Shown piece by piece: positions 1 to 5,299 of a stretch of 6,621 nt of DNA; the stretch's first letter is position 1, and the number at the start of each line of letters is the position of its first letter. The DNA lies in contig JBJXFK010000270.1 in assembly GCA_046155505.1 (NCBI GenBank), positions 1 to 6,621 of the forward strand, written 5' to 3'. This stretch comes from JBJXFK01 sp046155505 (lineage in GTDB: Bacteria > Planctomycetota > Phycisphaerae > UBA1845 > Fen-1342). Under the pieces are notes generated by a model. That model was given only the letters and a program-made list of their open reading frames with translations, was not told the DNA's origin and made no database searches. A program made the position numbers and the translations under genes.

Positions 1-7
1 CGCCCGG

Positions 8-70
8 GCGCCCCGCGCCCTGCGCCCCGCGCCCCGCGCCCTGCGCCCCGCGCCCTGCGCCCCGCGCCCG
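8..70. repeat. Heptanucleotide tandem repeat (GCGCCCY)n
   Basis: Nine consecutive 7-bp units are visible. They alternate between GCGCCCC and GCGCCCT, and the last is GCGCCCG. A degenerate partial unit lies at positions 1-6, so the array may extend beyond the window. On the minus strand it reads as GGGG or AGGG tracts spaced by CGC, a pattern able to form G-quadruplexes. It ends 28 bp before the acetyltransferase start codon and carries no gene. Heptamer arrays are known in several bacterial groups; any effect on the downstream promoter is inference. Confidence 0.9.
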
Positions 71-84
71 CCTCGCCACTGCGA

Positions 85-90
85 TACCAT
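85..90 (+). promoter_or_regulatory. Possible -10 element before the RimJ-like gene
   Basis: TACCAT matches the TATAAT consensus at four of six positions and lies 8 nt before the ATG at 99. No Shine-Dalgarno sequence precedes that ATG. The arrangement fits a leaderless or near-leaderless transcript, but a hexamer this short is weak evidence. No convincing -35 is possible because the upstream DNA is the heptamer array. Confidence 0.3.
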
Positions 91-98
91 CCCCACAT

Positions 99-668
99 AT
101 GAACGCACCACCGCCGATGCTCGTCACCGATCGCGTGATCCTGCGTTTGCCGCAGCCGGCCGACGCCCCCGAGATCGTCGATTACTTCGAGCGCAATCGC
201 GAGCACCTCGATCCGATGGACCCCACCCGGCCCGACGGATTTCACACAGTGCAATTCTGGCAGCAACGCGTCGCAATCTATCTGGATGAATTCGCCCGCG
301 ATCAATCGGCACGCATGATCGTCCTGCCCGCCGACCAGCCGCAGCGCGTCATCGGCACCGTTAGCCTCAGTGCGGTGCAGCGCGGGCCATTGCAGGCGGC
401 CAATCTGGGATATGGAATCGACCGCGCGCTGCAAGGCCGCGGCCTGATGCACGAGGCCCTGCGCGCGACCATCGGCTACGCGTTCGGCCCGCTGAATCTG
501 CACCGCTTGTTCGCGGGCTACATCCCCACGAACGACCGCAGCGCCCGCGTCGTGCGGCGACTGGGTTTCGAGGTCATGGGCTATTGCCGCGATTACCTGC
601 TGATCAACGGCAAGTGGCAGGATCATGTACTGACGACGCTGGTGAATCCGCGCTGGCAGGCGACCTAG
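99..668 (+). CDS. rimJ: RimJ-type GNAT N-acetyltransferase
   Basis: The 189-residue protein belongs to the GNAT superfamily and is closest to RimJ, which acetylates the N-terminal alanine of ribosomal protein S5 from acetyl-CoA in the cytoplasm (about 194 residues in E. coli). It opens with the TDRVILRLPQPADA strand and helix typical of RimJ/RimL. The acetyl-CoA pyrophosphate-binding loop is QGRGLMHEAL from residue 112, followed by HRLFAGYIPTNDRSARVVRRLGFE around N145. The C-terminal DYLLINGKWQDHVL (165-178) closely matches the RimJ signature near the end of the E. coli protein. There is no Shine-Dalgarno site before the ATG at 99 or the in-frame ATG at 117, so the start is uncertain by six residues. 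The gene stands alone and converges on the antitoxin-like gene. The family call is secure, but the S5 substrate is inferred; another protein or small-molecule amine is possible. Confidence 0.88.
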   Translation: MNAPPPMLVTDRVILRLPQPADAPEIVDYFERNREHLDPMDPTRPDGFHTVQFWQQRVAIYLDEFARDQSARMIVLPADQPQRVIGTVSLSAVQRGPLQAANLGYGIDRALQGRGLMHEALRATIGYAFGPLNLHRLFAGYIPTNDRSARVVRRLGFEVMGYCRDYLLINGKWQDHVLTTLVNPRWQAT

Positions 669-716
669 CCGGCTCGCGCGTCGCCCTGCGCCGCCGCGTG
701 ACGACCGTGACGAATT

Positions 717-995
717 TCATCGTGGCTGAATGCGCCTCAGAGTTCGCGCGACTCGCCGTTTCATCCGGGATATGTAGTTCTCGTCGAACGGGACCGGCTC
801 GCCGCTGTCGAGTCCGGCTTGAAGCAAGCCAATCAGTTTCGCCTTGGCCCGCTCGCGCGCACACTTCTCCTGAATCGCATCCTCGACAAATGCTTTCACC
901 GACACCGCCGCGCCGGCTGCAACGCTATTCTCAATGAAGCGCTTGGTGTGCTGCTTCAACGGGACGCTCACGATGTCGCCATTCCGCGCATTCAT
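717..995 (-). CDS. ParD-like ribbon-helix-helix antitoxin, apparently orphan
   Basis: The 92-residue protein resembles ParD/CC2985-type antitoxins. An N-terminal beta strand (DIVSVPL, 7-13) is followed by a first helix, then AAGAAVSVKAFVEDAIQEK, where a canonical ParD has SGRYASASEVVREAL. The tail carries GLDSGEPVPFDENY (61-74), the family's toxin-contacting segment. ParD proteins dimerise, bind their own promoter and neutralise ParE/RelE toxins. I chose the ATG at 995. An upstream in-frame TTG at 1031 would add 12 residues, but it has no ribosome site and lies in an AT-rich patch where TTGACC (1031-1026) looks more like a -35 box. No toxin gene follows: the next 50 bp run into the 3' end of the opposing rimJ-like gene. 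It may be a solitary antitoxin, a remnant, or a regulator acting in trans. The family assignment is by pattern only. Confidence 0.72.
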   Translation of the reverse strand: MNARNGDIVSVPLKQHTKRFIENSVAAGAAVSVKAFVEDAIQEKCARERAKAKLIGLLQAGLDSGEPVPFDENYISRMKRRVARTLRRIQPR

Positions 996-1435
996 GCTGT
1001 TATCGTGTCCACGCCGCTGGATATCGGTCAATATTTTCGTGAATCCCGCGGCGCACGCCCGAATGTCGACCCGATCTCGCGAACTACGCGCGTAACGCGT
1101 GCGCGGATCTCATTCGCACCGTCCAGAGGACGATGCTCCCCCGAAAAACGCAAAGCGACAAGCGCCGCCGAGCGATTCGAAACCGCGCCGCCCGCTTCGG
1201 GCGTGTTACGCAAGTCTCGCGACGCTTCGGCCGCGCTTGTCGCCTGAAATAGCCGATTCGAGATAGGTCGCTACTGCCGACCGAATTTCCTGCGACTGTT
1301 CTGCGTGCTCTACGCGGTCTGAACGAGCAGAGCCCGCTGTGGCGCTTTTTCACGCGGGGCGAGGGGCTACGCCCTCGAAGCTCCCGAGAATGTCGCGATG
1401 ATTCAGTCTGCCGTGCGCCTCACTCTTGTCGAAAT
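996..1435. other. Intergenic region without a convincing gene
   Basis: About 440 bp separates the antitoxin start from the end of the lysine-rich mini-gene. Open frames exist here on both strands, but their translations are arginine- and alanine-rich, match no family I recognise and lack ribosome sites. Two small structures are visible. One is a perfect 10-bp palindrome, TACGCGCGTA, at 1085-1094. The other is a 6-bp stem with a 6-nt loop at 1360-1377 (CGAGGG/CCCTCG), 60-75 nt beyond the mini-gene's stop on its transcript. No T-run follows that stem, so it is not a standard intrinsic terminator. The AT-rich patch at 1021-1040 is the likely antitoxin promoter area. Confidence 0.55.
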
Positions 1436-1516
1436 CTACTTCGTGGGCTTCTTCTTGGTCGCCTTCTTCTTCTTGGCGGCCTTCTTCGCGCCCTTTGCAG
1501 CCTTCTTCTTGGCCAT
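1436..1516 (-). CDS. 26-residue lysine-rich histone-H1-like peptide
   Basis: The frame begins ATG GCC AAG AAG AAG and ends at TAG, encoding 26 residues: 14 Lys, 6 Ala, 3 Thr and one each of Met, Gly and Pro. It begins MAKKKAAKGAKKAAKKKK and ends KKKPTK. There is no acidic, aromatic or large hydrophobic residue. An AAGGAG sequence lies 7 nt before the ATG, the best ribosome site in the window, with a pyrimidine-rich stretch ahead of it. The composition matches the lysine/alanine tails of bacterial histone-H1-like proteins, which bind DNA or RNA electrostatically and are frequent in planctomycetes. The start lies 35 nt past the smc stop on the same strand, so co-transcription is likely. Beyond TAG the frame would continue for only ten codons, so this is not simply a longer H1-like gene cut by one stop. 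No function has been shown; it could be a DNA-compaction peptide, a ribosomal or RNA-binding peptide, or a relic of a larger gene. Confidence 0.65.
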   Translation of the reverse strand: MAKKKAAKGAKKAAKKKKATKKKPTK

Positions 1517-1523
1517 CGCGAGA

Positions 1524-1529
1524 CTCCTT
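1524..1529 (-). promoter_or_regulatory. Strong Shine-Dalgarno site of the lysine-rich mini-gene
   Basis: AAGGAG on the minus strand is separated by 7 nt from the ATG at 1516, an ideal spacing. The preceding 20 or so bases are U-rich in the transcript. This site is the main evidence that the 26-codon frame is translated, since most other genes in the window have weak sites or none. Confidence 0.75.
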
Positions 1530-1530
1530 A

Positions 1531-1570
1531 AAAGAGAAACACAGGAAACAATCACGCCACATTCGGCGTG
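1531..1570 (-). terminator. Hairpin plus T-rich tract at the end of smc (terminator or attenuator)
   Basis: On the minus strand, CACGCC (1570-1565) and GGCGTG (1558-1553) form a perfect 6-bp GC-rich stem around a 6-nt loop. A T-rich stretch containing TTGTTTCC and TTTCTCTTTT follows. The stem includes part of the smc stop codon (TGA, 1554-1552). This resembles a short intrinsic terminator, though the T-tract is interrupted by C and G, so termination may be partial. If partial, it would set the amount of the downstream lysine-rich mini-gene relative to smc. Confidence 0.45.
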
Positions 1571-4500
1571 CTTACACGCTCGTCAAATCGCACACTCACC
1601 CGCTTGCTCACGCCGGGCTCTTCCATCGTCACGCCATACAGCACATCCGCGAATTGCATGGTGCGCTTGTTGTGGGTGATGACAATGAATTGCGACTGCT
1701 CCAGAAACTCACCCAGCATGGTATTGAACCGCCCAACGTTCTGTTCATCAAGAGCCGCATCCACCTCATCCAGAAAAGCGAACGGCGACGGACGACTCTT
1801 GAAGATCGCAAACAGCAGCGCCACCGTCGACATCGTCTTCTCGCCGCCCGACAGTAAACTGATGCTCTGCGGCTCTTTGCCCGGCGGTCGCGCGATCACC
1901 TCGATCCCGCATTCCAGCGGCAACTCGGGGTTCTCAAGGACAATATCGGCTCTTCCACCACCAAAGAGTTTACGGAACAGGTCCTGAAAATTGGTCCGAA
2001 TCTGATCAAACGTCGTCGTGAACCGCGACATGCACTCGCCGTCGAGGTCCTTGATCAACAGTTGAAGCTGCTCGATCGACGCGTTCAAATCGCTGCGCTG
2101 CGTGATCAAATTGTCATATCGCGGCGTCAACTCATCGAGTTCCTGAATCGAGTCGAGGTTCACATTGCCGAGCCGCTGAATTTTGCCCCGCAGCTCGTCG
2201 ATCTCGGCCCGCTGCGCGTCGAAGTCCTGATCCTGCGCGACATAGTCGACATAGATCGCTTCAATCTCGACGCCCAGCTCCTCGCGCACGCGCGTGGTCA
2301 GCGTATCGCGCCGCACCTCGCACTCGCGCAGGTTCACCTCGCACTCGCGCAGCGACGTCTCGATCTCCTCGATCTCGCCGTGCAGCAGGCGAACCGTCGT
2401 GCCCGAAGCCTCCATTTTCCGCCGAAAAACCTCAACCGTGTCACGCTGCTGCGTGACGTCGAGATCCTTCAAACCCGCCTCGTCGCGAAGCTGAGCGATC
2501 CGCGACTCGGCCTCGGCAATCTCCTGCTGCGTCTGCTCGCTGCGGGCTACCGCGTCAGTCGTTGACCGCTCCACATCGGACTGTTGCCGCGCCACCGCCG
2601 CCGCCCGCTTGCGACAATCGGCCAGCGCCGACTCGCGCGCCACGCGACGCTCGGTCACGCGGCCCAGCTCGACAGACTTGGCCGTCAGGTCGCCGTTGGT
2701 CTGTGCCAGCGCGAGCTCCTGCCCGGTCAGCGCCTGCTCCAGCCGCGAGCTTTCCGATTCGTGCGTGTGCTGTGCCTGCTCGGTCGCCGCCTGCTCGCCG
2801 ACCATGCGCTGTGCCCGTTCGCACACATCGCGCAAAATTCGCTCAAGCTCGGCCGTGTCGCGCTGCAAAATGCCCTTCTCGCGCTCCAGCCGATTGGCCT
2901 CATCGCCGAGCCGTAGCGACTCGGTCCGCGTGTCCGCGTGGCGACGCTGCGCCGTCGAGACTTGCGACGCGAGCGATTCCCGCTGTAGCGCCACATCCGA
3001 CGCCTGCTCATCCAGTTCAATCCGGCTGCGCTGCAAGTGCTGCACGCGAGCCTCGATTTCTTCGAGGTCGGCTTGCAACTGGCGAATCTCGGCCTTGCGG
3101 CTGATCAGACCATCGACAGCCTTCGCCGGGCCGACGACGATCGTGCCGCCGCTCTCGACCGCGTGCCCGTCGAGTGTGACGAAAACAAAGCCCTCGCCGG
3201 CTTCGGCAGCCATCGCGAGCGCCCGCTCGATCACATCGACAACAATCACGCGACCTAGAAGCCGATTGGCCAGCGGCCGATACTCGTCTTCGCACTGCAC
3301 CCAGTCGATCGCGCGGGCGACAAAGCCGGGCGACTGTTCATATGAATACGTCGCCACAGGCGTGACCAGGCGATCCATCAAGATCGCCCGCACCTGCCCC
3401 GGGGCCATGCCGCGGCGATTGAGTTCGGCCAGAAACGCGTGCGTATCGCGCACCACCGGCTGATTCTCAAACTGCGACAAAATCGGCTGCAACAAGCCGA
3501 CGCGCGGGTCGTCGATTCGCAGCACGTCCGCGACCAGGCCGACGACCGAGCCGCCGCCCTCATCGCCGCTGCGCCAATCGAGCACCCATCGGCTGCCCTG
3601 ATCGACGCCTTCGCGACGCCGCTCCAGGTCTTGCAATACACTCAGCCGCGACAAAATGCCGCTGCGCTGCTCTTTGGCCGCGCCAATCTGCTTATCCGTC
3701 TCAGAAATCGCCGCCCGCAACTCGGCCTGTCGCGCCTCGGTCTCGCGCAGCAGCGCCGTCAGCGAACCAACCTCACCGTCAAGCTCCGCCAGCCGCGCAT
3801 CGAGCGCCGCTCGCTGCTCGGCGAAGACGATCTCTTGTTCGGCCACGCGCCGGCTGCGATCGGCGAGGCTGCTCTGCTGCGCCTCCAGCCGTTGTCGCTG
3901 GTGATCGAGATTTGTCCGCTCATTGGCGATCGACGCCAGTTTGCGGGCCGACTCAAAAATCGCCCGCCGTTCGACTTCGATCAGCCGCCGACCCGATTCG
4001 ACCTGCCGCAGCAACTCTTCACGGCCGCGATTCAGCTCTTCGATTCGCTCGGCCTCAATCCGTTCGGCATCGACCAGCGCCGCGACATCCTGCGACTCTT
4101 CGTCGATGCGACCGTCGAGTTCGCTTATCGTCGCCGCAAGCTCCTCGGCCTGCGTCGTCAGCCGTTGCCGCGTCGTTTCCAGGTCGGCGATGCGCTTGCG
4201 CGCCTGCGTCGCCCGCTCGCCCATCGTCACCGCTTCGGCCTGCAGCGCCGCAAGCTCGGTCTCGCCCTGGCGCAGCAGGTGATCCGCCTCGCTCAGCTTC
4301 GCGGCAATATCCGCCGCGTCGGCATCGCGCGCCGTCAGATCGCTCCGCCGCGCCGACAGTACATCGCGCAGCGCCGAAAATTGTTCACTGAGGCCGCGCC
4401 GCGATTGTTCGAGATCGTGATACTCGGCGAGCGAAACCGCCGATCGCAACTCGCGCAGCCGCTGGTCATACTCTTGATACTTGCGCGCCTTGGCTGCGGC

Positions 4501-5121
4501 CAGCTTCACACTGCGTAGCTGCCGTTCCAATTCCTCGATCACATCGTGCAGACGCAGCAAATTTTGCTGCGTGCGTTCGAGCTTGCGCTGCGCCTCGGTG
4601 CGGCGAGCCTTATACCGGCTGATACCGGCGGCCTCTTCGAAAATCTCGCGCCGCTGGTCGGCATTGGCCGACAGCAACGCATCGACCTTGCCCTGTTCAA
4701 TAATGCTATAGGCATCAACGCCGACGCCGGTGTCGAGGAACAGATCGCGAATGTCTTTCAGCCGGCTGATCTGCCCATTGATGCGATACTCGCTCTCGCC
4801 GCTGCGATAGAGCGTGCGTTCGACGGTCACCTCCGTCGCGTCGCTTTTCAGGAAGCTGCTCGTGTTGTCGAAGGTGAGTTTCACTTCCGCCGCACCCGCC
4901 GCCGTCCGCGACCGCGACCCGGAGAAGACAACGTCGAGCATCTTCGATCCGCGGAGCGTCTTGGCCGACTGTTCGCCGAGCACCCAGCGGAGGGCATCGA
5001 GCACATTGCTCTTGCCGCAACCGTTCGGGCCGACGATGCATGTCATGCCCGGGCCGAAATCGAGTTCGGTGCGATCGGCGAAACTCTTGAACCCGTGCAG
5101 GCTGATCCGCTTCAGATACAC
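1552..5121 (-). CDS. smc: Chromosome segregation protein SMC
   Basis: This is a full-length bacterial SMC (1189 residues; family usually 1150-1200), the ATPase arm of the SMC-ScpAB condensin that loops and individualises chromosomes. Numbering from GTG 5121: the N-terminal half-ATPase has LKRISLHGFKSFADRTELDF, Walker A GPNGCGKS (31-38) and Q-loop Q143 in IIEQGKVDALL. The first coiled-coil arm runs to about 500. The hinge is about 525-665, from VVGLVADVL to the SGGTIVVGPA region, and the returning arm runs to about 1010. The C-terminal half has the LLSGGEK signature (SGGEK at 1091-1095), Walker B FAFLDEVD (D1118, E1119), a D-loop and the H-loop histidine H1150 in IVITHNK. All catalytic residues are present. 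A GTG at 5130 is also in frame, but GGAG (5135-5132) lies only 1 nt before it and 10 nt before GTG 5121, which yields the familiar MYLKRI start. ScpA and ScpB are not in the window. smc probably shares a transcript with the lysine-rich mini-gene. Confidence 0.98.
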   Translation of the reverse strand: MYLKRISLHGFKSFADRTELDFGPGMTCIVGPNGCGKSNVLDALRWVLGEQSAKTLRGSKMLDVVFSGSRSRTAAGAAEVKLTFDNTSSFLKSDATEVTVERTLYRSGESEYRINGQISRLKDIRDLFLDTGVGVDAYSIIEQGKVDALLSANADQRREIFEEAAGISRYKARRTEAQRKLERTQQNLLRLHDVIEELERQLRSVKLAAAKARKYQEYDQRLRELRSAVSLAEYHDLEQSRRGLSEQFSALRDVLSARRSDLTARDADAADIAAKLSEADHLLRQGETELAALQAEAVTMGERATQARKRIADLETTRQRLTTQAEELAATISELDGRIDEESQDVAALVDAERIEAERIEELNRGREELLRQVESGRRLIEVERRAIFESARKLASIANERTNLDHQRQRLEAQQSSLADRSRRVAEQEIVFAEQRAALDARLAELDGEVGSLTALLRETEARQAELRAAISETDKQIGAAKEQRSGILSRLSVLQDLERRREGVDQGSRWVLDWRSGDEGGGSVVGLVADVLRIDDPRVGLLQPILSQFENQPVVRDTHAFLAELNRRGMAPGQVRAILMDRLVTPVATYSYEQSPGFVARAIDWVQCEDEYRPLANRLLGRVIVVDVIERALAMAAEAGEGFVFVTLDGHAVESGGTIVVGPAKAVDGLISRKAEIRQLQADLEEIEARVQHLQRSRIELDEQASDVALQRESLASQVSTAQRRHADTRTESLRLGDEANRLEREKGILQRDTAELERILRDVCERAQRMVGEQAATEQAQHTHESESSRLEQALTGQELALAQTNGDLTAKSVELGRVTERRVARESALADCRKRAAAVARQQSDVERSTTDAVARSEQTQQEIAEAESRIAQLRDEAGLKDLDVTQQRDTVEVFRRKMEASGTTVRLLHGEIEEIETSLRECEVNLRECEVRRDTLTTRVREELGVEIEAIYVDYVAQDQDFDAQRAEIDELRGKIQRLGNVNLDSIQELDELTPRYDNLITQRSDLNASIEQLQLLIKDLDGECMSRFTTTFDQIRTNFQDLFRKLFGGGRADIVLENPELPLECGIEVIARPPGKEPQSISLLSGGEKTMSTVALLFAIFKSRPSPFAFLDEVDAALDEQNVGRFNTMLGEFLEQSQFIVITHNKRTMQFADVLYGVTMEEPGVSKRVSVRFDERVSTPNVA
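2314..2355 (-). repeat. 21-bp in-frame duplication encoding one coiled-coil heptad
   Basis: Two copies of an 18-bp sequence (2314-2331 and 2335-2352) are perfectly identical and spaced at a 21-bp period. They encode LRECEV twice, at about residues 924-929 and 931-936 of SMC, in the returning coiled-coil arm. A 7-residue step equals one heptad, so the coiled-coil register is preserved. Identity at third codon positions suggests a recent duplication or local slippage rather than ancient repetition. Confidence 0.85.
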
Positions 5122-5190
5122 GCGCGTCACACTCCGTCGTGATCACGTCGAGTCGCGATAACTGCGCTTGCGCCCGATGTGCCGCAAGGG

Positions 5191-5219
5191 ATAGTACCCA
5201 TGTATCGCGCGCGATACAA
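5191..5219 (-). promoter_or_regulatory. Candidate smc promoter
   Basis: On the minus strand, TTGTAT (5219-5214) and TACTAT (5196-5191) are separated by exactly 17 bp. They match the -35 consensus at three of six positions and the -10 at four of six. Transcription would start near 5184, giving a leader of about 60 nt before the GTG at 5121. The spacing is ideal but the boxes are only moderate. The 18-bp palindrome lies inside this element. Confidence 0.45.
5201..5218. promoter_or_regulatory. Perfect 18-bp palindrome, candidate operator
   Basis: TGTATCGCGCGCGATACA is a perfect inverted repeat (9 bp + 9 bp, no spacer) in the smc upstream region. It covers five bases of the candidate smc -35 box and most of the spacer, where a dimeric repressor would block RNA polymerase. 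A partial half-site, CGCGATA, recurs at 5154-5160 within the predicted smc leader. I cannot name the regulator. The repeat also lies about 80 bp upstream of the divergent receiver-like gene and could affect either gene. Confidence 0.5.
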
Positions 5220-5287
5220 GATATTCCGTTGACGTTCCTCACGAAATCTTCAGTCGAGCCGCACCGTACGGCCGCGCGCCGGTCGCG

Positions 5288-5293
5288 TACACT
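5288..5293 (+). promoter_or_regulatory. Possible -10 element of a leaderless receiver-like gene
   Basis: TACACT matches TATAAT at four of six positions and ends 6 nt before the ATG at 5300. That is the spacing seen in leaderless bacterial genes (TANNNT, then about six bases, then ATG). No Shine-Dalgarno site precedes the ATG. No good -35 is visible, so this remains a weak candidate. Confidence 0.35.
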
Positions 5294-5299
5294 CGCATT

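Noticed and set aside
698..713. Two copies of GTGACGA at 9-bp spacing between rimJ and the antitoxin gene
   Set aside because: Only two short copies with no symmetry or promoter context; likely chance.
604..720. 38-codon frame starting at ATG 720 that overlaps the antitoxin stop (ATGA), considered as a ParE toxin remnant
   Set aside because: Apart from the overlapping start, the translation has no ParE/RelE features and most of it is the reverse of the rimJ 3' end, so the overlap may be coincidence.
1084..1353. 89-codon Arg-rich minus-strand frame in the intergenic region
   Set aside because: It has a GTG start, no ribosome site and a composition typical of random GC-rich DNA with no family resemblance.
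1360..1377. CGAGGG/CCCTCG stem as terminator of the smc transcript
   Set aside because: No T-run follows on the minus strand. It is noted in the intergenic entry but does not meet the criteria for an intrinsic terminator.
1350..1562. 70-codon minus-strand frame giving a Glu-rich protein through the lysine-rich region
   Set aside because: It reads AAG repeats out of frame as GAA/GAG-type codons, overlaps the end of smc and lacks a ribosome site. The 26-codon frame with AAGGAG explains the DNA better.
3439..4518. Long open frame (about 360 codons) on the plus strand opposite smc
   Set aside because: It lies entirely antisense to the well-conserved SMC coiled coil. Its translation is Arg/Leu/Gln-rich with no domain pattern, as expected from codon bias in GC-rich DNA.
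4546..5142. Plus-strand open frame opposite the SMC ATPase N-terminus
   Set aside because: It mirrors the conserved Walker A region of smc, shows no recognisable family and has no ribosome site.
5229..5234. TTGACG as a -35 box for the receiver-like gene
   Set aside because: No TATAAT-like hexamer occurs 16-18 bp downstream, and the distance to ATG 5300 is large compared with the TACACT just before the start.
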